Source: Chloroflexota bacterium (GTDB lineage: Bacteria > Chloroflexota > Dehalococcoidia > Lucifugimonadales > JACPQL01). Taken from it: a DNA stretch of 64,000 nucleotides. Location: contig JACPQL010000051.1 of assembly GCA_016190445.1 (NCBI GenBank), forward strand, positions 102,505 through 166,504. Direction: 5' to 3'. Positions 9,626 to 16,934 of this stretch are shown piece after piece; position 1 is the stretch's first letter; the number at the start of each line of letters is the position of its first letter. A program made the translations under genes and the position numbers. The notes under the pieces are model-generated. The model worked only from the letters and a program-made list of their open reading frames with translations. It was not told where the DNA came from and searched no databases.

Positions 9626-11195
9626 AGAGCTTGTGAAGAAATGGGGCCTTGTTCCCTGGCCTAATGATTGGGTATGGGGGACAATAGGAGAAACGACAGC
9701 CTGGAGAGAACCGTGAGCAAAGGGACGCTGTTTGCACTGCCCGAACCCCAGCAGGGGACCGCCACTCCACCGACTCGGCCCGAGGAGGCGCGTGTGGTGC
9801 GACCGGAACGGCGACAGCTCCAGTGGGTGCCCAAGGACCTGGAAGCGGCGTTGCCACAAGATCACCCGGCCCGGGCTATCTGGGGTGTGTTGGAGGGACT
9901 GGAGCTGTCGGCCTTTTATGGTTCTATCAAGGCGGTGCTGGACGGGCCCGGCCGTCCCACGACGGACCCCCGGGTGCTGCTGGCCCTGTGGTTGCTGGCC
10001 ACGGTAGAGGGAGTGGGCAGCGCCCGGCGGCTGGCCAGGTTGTGCGAGGAGCACGACGCCTACCGCTGGCTGTGTGGTGGGGTGCCCATCAACTACCACA
10101 TGCTGTCGGACTTTAGGGTGGCGCACCAGGCGGCCCTCTCTGAGCTGTTGACTCAAATTGTGGCCTCGTTGATGGCTGCTGGAGCCGTCACCCTGGAGAA
10201 GGTGGCGCAAGACGGGATGCGAGTGCGGGCCAGCGCCGGGGCCTCTTCTTTCAGACGGGAGGAACGGCTGGAAAAGTGCCTGGAGATGGCACGCAAGCAG
10301 GTGGAACGGCTGGCCCAGGAGCGGGAACATCCCGACCCTGGGGTGAGCCAGAGGGAACGGGCAGCACGGGAGCGGGTGGCGCGGGTGGAGAAAGCCCTGG
10401 AATACCTGCCGCAAGCGCAAGCTGCTAAGGAACGCCAGCAGCAGACCATGGCCCTGGCGGAGCGGGCCAAAGTGGGCGCTCCTCGGACCTCCACCACTGA
10501 CCCTGAGGCGCGAGTGATGAAGATGCCCGACGGCGGGTTTCGGCCAGCCTACAATGTGGAACTGGCCACCGACATGGCCAATGGTGTCATCGTGGGAGTG
10601 GCAGTGACCGCGCAGGGCACGGACGCCGGGCAGGCCCTGCCCATGGAGGAGCAGGTGGTGAAACGGACAAGCCGACAGCCCCTGGCCTACCTGATGGACA
10701 GCGGTTTTGCCACCAGGGAGGACATCACCGCCCTGGAGGAGCGGGGCATAACCGTCGCTCCGGTGCGGCTGCCTCGGAACAGACCCCAAGAGGAGCGTTT
10801 CCAGCCCCGTTACGGAGATAGCCCCGAAGTAGTCCGGTGGCGGAAGCGGATGGCTACGGAGGAGGCAAAAACGGTGTATAGGGGGCGTAGCGCCTCGGCC
10901 GAATGGGTCAATGCCGAGGTGCGCCAGCACGGATTTCCCAGTTCACGGTAAGGGGGCTTGTCAAAGTCACCACCGTAATGCTCCTGGTCGCCGCCGCCCA
11001 CAATCTCTTGCGCTGGGCAACTCTGATGGGGTAGGTGTCGTGAAGGTAGGGGACTCCAGGCTTTTAGGACACCCGTAGAGCGAGTCCCGCCAACCACCAC
11101 CTTCTCTTGTGGAGGCTCCAGCTCGATGAAAAAGATGACCCAAGAGTCTACTATCAGCATATCCCCACCAGATAACCCAAAAACTCACAAGCTCT
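9626..11195 (+). mobile_element. IS1182-family insertion sequence
   Basis: A transposase gene lies between short inverted ends: AGAGCTTGTGA at 9626-9636 and its complement TCACAAGCTCT at 11185-11195. The ~1.57 kb length suits the family. The exact borders are inferred from this inverted pair, and no target duplication was confirmed. The 150 bases after the transposase hold no recognised gene. The transposase is frameshifted, so this copy is probably inactive. Confidence 0.65.
9668..11034 (+). pseudogene. IS1182-type transposase, frameshifted near the 3' end
   Basis: The main frame (9668-10951) encodes the N-terminal helical domain (TDPRVLLALWLLATVEGVGS), the YRWLCGG and MLSDFRV segments, a long coiled-coil insertion (about 195-270) and DDE-core pieces GGFRPAYNVELATD, DSGFATREDI and YRGRSASAEWVNAEVRQHG. 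It then stops after FPSSR. The expected ending, QFTVRGLVKVTTVMLLVA...HNLLRWATLMG, is present in the -1 frame and ends at TAG 11032-11034. A one-base deletion near 10932-10936 explains this. The TTTCCC at the junction does not fit a classical slippery heptamer, so programmed frameshifting is unlikely. Confidence 0.82.
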
Positions 11196-11279
11196 GAGCG
11201 AAGCGAAGGGTCTGGGGTGAGGAGGGCTATCTATGAGGCACAAGCCCCACCCCAGATTCTTCGTCGCTTCGCTCCTCAG
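11194..11279. repeat. Long imperfect inverted repeat next to the IS right end
   Basis: CTGAGCGAAGCGAAG...TCTGGGGTG pairs with CACCCCAGA...CTTCG-CGCTTCGCTC-CTCAG across a ~35-base centre. It follows the IS1182 right end. The gene-free stretch 11035-11351 contains only the IS tail and this hairpin. Confidence 0.6.
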
Positions 11280-11351
11280 AATGACATTTTGGGGCAAAGC
11301 CCACCAGATGTGGGGGAGGGGTGAACCTGCCAGTCTAGCTGGGGACAATAA

Positions 11352-12131
11352 TCAGCGACTACGCCTATGCTTGGGTCTTGTCACAGGCGAAGGAGGAGCC
11401 ACTCTGACCTTCTCAGCCTTTACTTCAAACTCGCCCGAATATGACCTGATCAACTGGGAGAGTTGCCTGTGTCCATATGTCCTCGGGTCGAAGCCAGGGT
11501 CCAACTGGCGCAGGCGATTGCCGACTGTAGCCAAGAATGCCCATCCATCTTCCTGCTCAGAGATGTCGAAAGCCTTCTTGAGCAGCGGCAGAGGCTCGGC
11601 AGGACCCGGCTCGACGTCGCCCTTCTGCTTCGAGGGCTGGGCAACTTCTGCCGTACCAGCTCCGGCACGTAGGTTCTCCGTGTAAACAAATACATCGCAA
11701 GCGTTCACGAACGCCCTGGGAGTGGTCCTCCTCCCGATCCCCATCACAAACAGCCCCTTCTCTCTAATGCGAGTTGCCAATCTGGTGTAGTCGCTATCGC
11801 TCGACACCAAACAAAAGCCATTCACCACTCCATCATAGAGAATGTCCATCGCCTCTATGATCATCGCGCTGTCCGTAGCGTTCTTGCCGATGGTGTAACG
11901 GAATTGCTGGACCGGCTGAATAGCGTGGACATTCAGAATGTCCTTCCAACTGTTCATGTTGGCTGTGGTCCAGTCGCCATAGATGCGGCGGATAGTTACC
12001 GTCCCGTACTTGCCTGCCTCGGCAATCATCTCCCCGAACAAAGATGCTTGAGCGTTGTCACCGTCTATCAACATGGCAATGCGCTTGGTCTCTGCCAGTG
12101 GAGACAATCCTGTCATCCCTTCACCCCTCAT
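11352..12131 (-). CDS. NYN-domain ribonuclease-like protein with OST-HTH/LOTUS domain
   Basis: Residues ~17-150 form a NYN (PIN-like) domain: AMLIDGDNAQ, GKNATDSAMIIEAMD and CLVSSDSDYTRLATRI carry the acidic residues that bind catalytic metal in this nuclease fold. A linker rich in Pro, Ala and Glu leads to a C-terminal ~70-residue OST-HTH/LOTUS-like domain (LKKAFDISEQEDGWAFLATVGNRL), thought to bind RNA. The tail is basic (RPKHRRSR). The combination, as in LabA/DUF88 proteins, suggests RNA turnover, but no target is known. The start could be ATG 12131 or ATG 12116, the latter having GAGGGG upstream. fabG ends 61 bases upstream. Confidence 0.88.
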   Translation of the reverse strand: MRGEGMTGLSPLAETKRIAMLIDGDNAQASLFGEMIAEAGKYGTVTIRRIYGDWTTANMNSWKDILNVHAIQPVQQFRYTIGKNATDSAMIIEAMDILYDGVVNGFCLVSSDSDYTRLATRIREKGLFVMGIGRRTTPRAFVNACDVFVYTENLRAGAGTAEVAQPSKQKGDVEPGPAEPLPLLKKAFDISEQEDGWAFLATVGNRLRQLDPGFDPRTYGHRQLSQLIRSYSGEFEVKAEKVRVAPPSPVTRPKHRRSR

Positions 12132-12192
12132 TCCGCCAGGACGCGCCAGTATCTAGCCCGGAGCAGGTCCATGCTCCGCCCGCCCGCTGGCT

Positions 12193-12963
12193 TCACAGGC
12201 TCAGGCCGCCGTCCACACCCAGCGCCTGGCCAGTGATGTAGGAGGCCTGCGAGCTTGCAAGAAAAGCCACGGCGTGGGCCACATCCTCCGGGGTGCCGAA
12301 CCGCTCCAGGGCTATCCGTGCCCTCACCTGGGCCTTCAGTTCCTCGGAGAGGCTCTCCACCATGGTGGTGCCAATGAACCCGGGGGTCAGGGCATTCACG
12401 GTGACGCCCCGGGAACCCACCTCCTTGGCCACGGTGCGAGTGAAGCCCAGGAGACCCGCCTTGGAGGCGGCGTAGTTGGCCTGGCCTGGGTTCCCCGCCA
12501 GGGCCACTATGGAGGATATGCTAATGATGCGCCCCCACCGCTGGCGCAGCATGTGGCGCAGCACTGTCCGGGTGCACAGGAACGCCCCTTTCAGGTTAAC
12601 GTTCAATACCGCATCCCACTGCTCCTCGGACATGCGCAGTATGAGGGTGTCGCGGGTGATGCCGGCATTGTTCACCAGGACGTCAACATGCCCCCAGGCA
12701 TCCACCACCTGCTTCACCATGGCCTCCACCTGGTCGGCCTTGCTCACGTCCGCCAGCACCACCATCGCCTCAGTGCCCAGGCCTCGGACCGCCTCCGCCA
12801 CCTCCTCGGCACCTCCCTTCCCAGCCGGCACATCGTTGATGGCCATCTTCGCACCACAGCGGGCCAGCTCCAGCGCCACCGCCCTGCCTATGCCTCGGGA
12901 GGCGCCAGTGACCAGGGCCACCCGCTCGGACAGGTCTATGACGGGCCTTTCCTGCGCTGCCAT
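12193..12963 (-). CDS. fabG: 3-oxoacyl-[acyl-carrier-protein] reductase FabG
   Basis: FabG reduces 3-oxoacyl-ACP with NADPH in fatty acid elongation. The 256-residue short-chain dehydrogenase has TGASRGIG for the cofactor, VNNAG, the catalytic Ser in SISSI, and YAASK (Tyr and Lys); PGFIGTTM is in the substrate loop. The ATG at 12963 lies one base after the plsX stop (TAGCATG), with a GGGGAGAGGGAG ribosome site inside plsX. The plsX-fabG pairing is a usual fatty-acid operon and supports FabG over other short-chain dehydrogenases. Confidence 0.95.
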   Translation of the reverse strand: MAAQERPVIDLSERVALVTGASRGIGRAVALELARCGAKMAINDVPAGKGGAEEVAEAVRGLGTEAMVVLADVSKADQVEAMVKQVVDAWGHVDVLVNNAGITRDTLILRMSEEQWDAVLNVNLKGAFLCTRTVLRHMLRQRWGRIISISSIVALAGNPGQANYAASKAGLLGFTRTVAKEVGSRGVTVNALTPGFIGTTMVESLSEELKAQVRARIALERFGTPEDVAHAVAFLASSQASYITGQALGVDGGLSL

Positions 12964-12964
12964 G

Positions 12965-13990
12965 CTACTCCCTCTCCCCTGCTCGCTGGCGCACATTTGC
13001 CAGCTCCTGCCGCATCTGCTCCACCAGGTCATGCTCCAGGCACCGCGCGGCCATTCCCACAGCCCCGGCCACGCCCGCCGCCCTGGAGCGGCCATGCCCG
13101 ACAACCACCACGCCGTTCACTCCAAAGAGGGGCCCCCCACCCTGCTCGGCGCTGGTGCTAGCGGCCAGCACTGCTGACGCCAGGCGTTCCACCTGGTCCG
13201 GGGGCAGAGAGCCTTGAAGCGCTTGGCGCAGGTGCCTGGCCAAGACGGCGCCCAGGCCCTCCGTGTACTTGAGCAGTATGTTGCCCACAAAGCCGTCGCA
13301 GACCACCACATCCGCCTTCCCCAGGGGTATATCGTGGCCCTCCACGTTGCCCACGAAGTTGAGGCCGCTGGCCCGCAGCAGCGCCGCCGCCTCCAGTACC
13401 TGCCGGTTGCCCTTCCCCTCCTCGGCACCGACGCTCAGGAGGGCCACCCGCGGGTCAGGGATGCCAAGGTAGAACCGGGCGAAGGCCGAGCCCAGTGCAG
13501 CGAAGCTGAGCAGGTGCGAGGGGCGGGCATCCACGTGGGAGCCCAGGTCCAGCACCGAGGTCTTGGGGGCCAGGCCCAGGAAGGGCCCGCCCAGGGCAGG
13601 GCGCTCCAGCCCCGGAAAGAGGCCGAGGTTCAAAACGGCGGCGGCCATGGCGGCCCCAGTGGAGCCCATGGTCACCATGGCATCGGCGCGCCCATCCTTC
13701 ACCAGCCTGGCGGCCACTGCCACGGAAGCCCCCGACTGCTGGCGCAAGGCCAGGGCGGCGTGCTCGCCCTCGCGGACCACGCCCCAAGAAGGCACCACTG
13801 AGACAGGCAGAGCATCTGCGCCCAGAGGTCGCAGCTCCCGCCGGACCGCCTCCTCCTCACCCACCAGCAACACCTCCGCCTTACCCTCACGAGCGGCCTC
13901 CACAGCGCCCTTAACCACCTCTCCTGGGGCGTAGTCGCCACCCATGGCGTCCAGAGCAATGCGATACCTCCGGGCGTTCGCCACAATCAC
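12965..13990 (-). CDS. plsX: Phosphate acyltransferase PlsX
   Basis: PlsX converts acyl-ACP to acyl phosphate, the donor for PlsY in phospholipid synthesis, and is a peripheral membrane enzyme. The 341 residues start with IALDAMGGDYAPG, followed by the conserved MVTMGSTGA, NVEGHDIPLGKADVVVCDGFVGN and GGGPLFGVNG segments. Length and motif order are standard. It is the first gene of a coupled pair with fabG. Confidence 0.96.
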   Translation of the reverse strand: MIVANARRYRIALDAMGGDYAPGEVVKGAVEAAREGKAEVLLVGEEEAVRRELRPLGADALPVSVVPSWGVVREGEHAALALRQQSGASVAVAARLVKDGRADAMVTMGSTGAAMAAAVLNLGLFPGLERPALGGPFLGLAPKTSVLDLGSHVDARPSHLLSFAALGSAFARFYLGIPDPRVALLSVGAEEGKGNRQVLEAAALLRASGLNFVGNVEGHDIPLGKADVVVCDGFVGNILLKYTEGLGAVLARHLRQALQGSLPPDQVERLASAVLAASTSAEQGGGPLFGVNGVVVVGHGRSRAAGVAGAVGMAARCLEHDLVEQMRQELANVRQRAGERE

Positions 13991-14098
13991 CTCGTTCTGC
14001 GCGCCAAGCGCTTGCGTGACCCCTCAGGGTCTGGGCGATTATATCTGCGGCTGCGGGCCGGGGCAACTAAGGACAGCGGCAGTATGACTGACCCTCTT

Positions 14099-14491
14099 CT
14101 ACCTCCCCACAAGGGCAATAAGCAACGACAGGCTAAGGATATACACCACGGTGGCAGTCATCCCGGTCACGAAGTACCCCACCTCCCTTTTGCCGATGCG
14201 TCTGGTAACCAGAGAAGAGGCGACCGCTGCCGCTAGAGGGAAGATGTTCAGGAGGGCTATGGAAGGCAACGAGATGCTGATCGTTGAGCTGGAGGCCACA
14301 GACCTCCAGGTGGGAAGGGCGAAGATGAGAAAGCCGGTAACGGCACCAATGACAAAAAGGAAGACATCCCGCACATGGAGCACTCGATAGCCGAACACAG
14401 CCAGGGCACCAGCAGACCAGATGGCCAGGGTGTACCCATGAGGCAGAGCTATGCTCTCAACAATGGTGGCTATTGCATGTGGGAAAGTCAT
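14099..14491 (-). CDS. Small integral membrane protein of unknown function
   Basis: A 130-residue hydrophobic protein with about four predicted membrane spans (TLAIWSAGALAVFGY, VFLFVIGAVTGFLIFAL, IALLNIFPLAAAVASSL, GMTATVVYILSLSLLIAL). The basic RRIGKRE loop lies between the last two. No family was recognised. It lies 15 bases downstream of capA on the same strand and could be co-transcribed with it. Start ATG 14491 has GAAAG nearby rather than a strong ribosome site. Confidence 0.6.
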   Translation of the reverse strand: MTFPHAIATIVESIALPHGYTLAIWSAGALAVFGYRVLHVRDVFLFVIGAVTGFLIFALPTWRSVASSSTISISLPSIALLNIFPLAAAVASSLVTRRIGKREVGYFVTGMTATVVYILSLSLLIALVGR

Positions 14492-14506
14492 ATGTCTTGG
14501 CGCGAC

Positions 14507-15838
14507 TTACTGGCCCGCCTCAATCACCCCCACGCCGTCCCGTACCTCAATGCGGGTCCGGAAGGGCTCTGAGAGGCGCGTAATCTGCTCCAGCGCCTGC
14601 CGGGCCACCTCACCCTCCGCCAGCACGGGCCGGCCCCGCTGGGGGCGAGGCCTCCCGAATCCCAGGTCCACGGGTATCAGCCGGACCTCCGCCAACTCCT
14701 TGCGGCGGAACTCCACCTGGGCCACCACGGTGCGCCAGTGCACCGGGTCGGCGGGGAAGCCCTGGGTATCGTTGGCGCTGCGGGCGTCGTAGTAGTCGGA
14801 GGGCGTGGCATCCATGCCCAGGCCAAAGCGGCTGTAAGCGTCGTGTGGCAACCGGCGCACCGCCTCGTTCTGGAATATGAAGTTGCCCAGGGCGTAGAAG
14901 ATTGGCCTGCCCCTGTAGACCTCAATGCCCCGGTCGAAGTGCGGCCCGTGGCCAATAAATGCGTCCGCCCCCGCCTCGATACAGGCGTGTGCGAACTCGA
15001 CGACGAACTGGGCGGGCTCCTCTCTGGTGGCGCCGAACTCGTGGTTGTGCAGGCTCACCAGCACCCAGTCCGCCTGGCGCCGCGCCTCCCGGACCCAGCG
15101 GAGGTTGCCGTCCAGGTCCTCGGGATGGGGCCTGGTGGTGGTACGAAACTCCTCGCCCAGCACGAACTTCCGGTCAAGAAAGTGGAACTCAGTGTCGGTG
15201 TCCTGCGGCATGGGGCCGCGCGTACCGAAGCGGTGCCAGAACTCCTTCTCCACCTCCAGGCCCAGCCCGCGGCTCAGGCGGCGGAGCTGCTCAAATGCCT
15301 CGCGGTCCGCGGTGTATGTCACCTGGTGGCGCAGGGTGTTGATGCCCACCCTCCCGTGCATGTCGGGGCGGGCCTGGCCAGCCCGGGCCGCCTCCCGAAA
15401 GGTGGAGGTGGCCGCGATGAGGGCCACCCGACCCCGAGGCGTCTCCAGGTAGGCAGGGGCCTGGGCCTCGGCCAGGTTGCGACCGCTGCCAGCGTGGGGC
15501 AGGCCGGAGCGCTCCAGGTTCCTCTTGTTCTCCAGCGCCCCGGTCTCGCCGTAGTCGAAAGAGTGGTTGTTGGCGCAGGACACGATGTTTATGCCCAGCC
15601 ATTTCAGCTCCTCCAGGTTGGCCGGGTCCGTGGCCGTGTATGTCCCGGTCTGGAAGCCCGGCGAGCCCTCCCACAGGTGTACCAGCATCTCCAGGTTGGC
15701 GAAGGCCATGTCCGCCCGGCGCAACAGCTCCCGCAGCTCCAGGAACCTGGGCTCGCGGAAGAGAGAGTGTGGACGGGTGATCATGGAGTCGCCGGTGAAA
15801 GCCATGAGGATGTCACCCGGCTCTGCCTCGTACAGCAT
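14507..15838 (-). CDS. CapA/PgsA-family metallophosphatase-like protein
   Basis: This 443-residue protein belongs to the CapA (poly-gamma-glutamate synthesis) family with a calcineurin-like fold. Motifs are FTGDSMI at the start, NLEMLV, SCANNHSFDYGE, LVSLHNHEFG, IGHGPHFDRGIEV and YALGNFIFQ; the Asp, Asn-His and His residues form the presumed metal site. The start ATG 15838 is supported by GGAGG seven bases upstream; a longer frame to 15916 lacks support. No signal peptide or transmembrane anchor is evident at this start. The physiological substrate is unknown. It is divergent from the selenoprotein candidate. Confidence 0.88.
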   Translation of the reverse strand: MLYEAEPGDILMAFTGDSMITRPHSLFREPRFLELRELLRRADMAFANLEMLVHLWEGSPGFQTGTYTATDPANLEELKWLGINIVSCANNHSFDYGETGALENKRNLERSGLPHAGSGRNLAEAQAPAYLETPRGRVALIAATSTFREAARAGQARPDMHGRVGINTLRHQVTYTADREAFEQLRRLSRGLGLEVEKEFWHRFGTRGPMPQDTDTEFHFLDRKFVLGEEFRTTTRPHPEDLDGNLRWVREARRQADWVLVSLHNHEFGATREEPAQFVVEFAHACIEAGADAFIGHGPHFDRGIEVYRGRPIFYALGNFIFQNEAVRRLPHDAYSRFGLGMDATPSDYYDARSANDTQGFPADPVHWRTVVAQVEFRRKELAEVRLIPVDLGFGRPRPQRGRPVLAEGEVARQALEQITRLSEPFRTRIEVRDGVGVIEAGQ

Positions 15839-15969
15839 GGGACCACCTCCATACTGGGTGCGCGGGCGCCATTGTAGTACGGGAGGCCCACGGACACCAG
15901 GGGCAGGGCCTTGCACAGAAGGGCTGCATCTGGAAGAATGCCTCGTAGACCGTCCCAGGAGGGCAGCAC

Positions 15970-16614
15970 ATGAGCAGTCCAGAGGAACCCATTCGAGTCA
16001 TCAACTGGTACGACTACATCTGACCGTGGTGCTACCTCGGCCTGGAGCGGCTGAAAGAGCTGGGTCAGGAGTACCCCCTGGAGATAGAGCTGAAGGCGTA
16101 CCTCTTGCGGCCCGACGTGCCCCCAGAGGGCAGACCGAGGCAGCCACGCCCCGGCGAGGAGCCCGGAGTGCTGAGCGAACCCCTTCGCACCTACGCCAAT
16201 GAGATGGGCCTGACCAACATGAAGCGGTCACCCCTGGTATCTTATTCGCTGAAGGCGCTGGAGGCTACCGAGTACGCCAAGGGCACGGGCAAGGTGGAGG
16301 CATTCCACCAGGGCGTGTACCGGGCGTACTGGGAAAAGCAGCAGGACATTGGCCGCAACGAGGTCCTGGCAGAGGTTGCCCAGGAGGCCGGGCTGGAATG
16401 GGACCCCCTGCGCCAGGCCCTGGAGGCCCAGACCTACCTGCGCCCCGTGGTGGAGCAGTTCCAGCAGGGCATGTCCCTGGGCTTCACAGGCATACCCGCT
16501 TTTCTCGTTGAGGGCATACCCATGGTAGGCCTCCAAACCCTGGAGACGCTGCGCATGGTCGCCAAGCGGGTGCTCGCCCGCCGAGAGGGCAAGGGGGACC
16601 CAGAGGCGCACTGA
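15970..16614 (+). CDS. DsbA/FrnE-family thiol oxidoreductase, probable selenoprotein (UGA at codon 18)
   Basis: ATG 15970 has AGGAGGG upstream at ideal spacing. The frame runs to 16614 with a single in-frame TGA at 16021-16023, exactly where the first Cys of the active-site CPWC motif is expected: INWYDYI-TGA-PWCYLGLERL. The rest is a normal 214-residue DsbA/FrnE-type domain: helical insert about 60-155, cis-Pro loop FTGIPAFLV, final helix LRMVAKRVLA. The simplest reading is Sec insertion giving a U-P-W-C redox motif. A hairpin compatible with a bacterial SECIS follows the UGA. Alternatives are a TGC/TGT-to-TGA nonsense mutation or a sequencing error. Sec machinery is not in this window. A gene caller would probably start it at 16105 and lose the active site. 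Confidence 0.75.
16031..16051 (+). promoter_or_regulatory. Candidate bacterial SECIS hairpin
   Basis: Starting 8 bases after the UGA, GCT pairs with GGC, then after a small internal loop CTC pairs with GAG. This leaves the hexaloop GGCCTG at 16039-16044, whose first two bases are G and which begins 16 bases after the UGA. That matches the loose bacterial SECIS rule (loop 16-37 bases downstream, G early in the loop). The stem is short and was folded by eye only. Confidence 0.4.
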
Positions 16615-16669
16615 TACTACGTAATGGTTAGTCCGCAAAATAAGCGTACTAATGCGCGGGACTTCTCCA

Positions 16670-16689
16670 CCGCCCCGTAAACGGGGCGG
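16670..16689. terminator. GC-rich hairpin downstream of the DsbA-like gene
   Basis: A perfect 8-base stem, CCGCCCCG / CGGGGCGG, with TAAA loop lies 55 bases after the stop at 16614. There is no T-run after it, so it is only a candidate terminator or repeat. The gap 16615-16934 otherwise holds the CTAG element copy 2. Confidence 0.35.
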
Positions 16690-16763
16690 CATGGATGCCG
16701 CCGCCTTCAGGCGATGGTACAGTGCCAGATCCGAAATTGCGACACATTTCAAAGGACTAAGCA

Positions 16764-16912
16764 CTAGGAGGTTGCTGAAAAAGGGGTGTCCAGAGGTGCG
16801 AAGCCCCTTTGGCGGGGGTCTGGGGGTGTCCCCCAGATACAATTCTTACCCCCTTCCTGGCGAGGAAGGGGGGCAGGGGGATGGTCGAAAGGGTTTTTCA
16901 TCACCCTGCTAG
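16764..16912. mobile_element. CTAG-flanked miniature inverted-repeat element, copy 2
   Basis: CTAG at 16764-16767 and 16909-16912 bracket 141 bases nearly identical, by eye, to the element at 6724-6873 in the same orientation, with ends GAGGTTGCTGAAAAAGG and (complement) CAGGGTGATGAAAAACC. It lies between the convergent ends of the DsbA-like gene and the glycyl radical enzyme gene. Confidence 0.8.
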
Positions 16913-16934
16913 CGTGACAGGAAGCTCACCCCGG

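Noticed and set aside
10930-10940. Programmed frameshift in the transposase at TTTCCC
   Set aside because: A -1 slip would need poor codon-anticodon re-pairing and there is no heptamer of the X XXY YYZ type; a deletion is simpler.
10810-11160. Minus-strand frame across the IS1182 right end (LIVDSWVIFFIELEPPQ...)
   Set aside because: It overlaps the transposase 3' end and shows no recognisable domain; judged non-coding.
12964-13104. N-terminal extension of fabG
   Set aside because: It overlaps the end of plsX; ATG 12963 one base after the plsX stop with a good ribosome site is the natural start.
16105-16614. Short version of the DsbA-like protein starting at ATG 16105
   Set aside because: It lacks the active site and has no ribosome site; the frame upstream is protein-like back to ATG 15970, interrupted only by the UGA.
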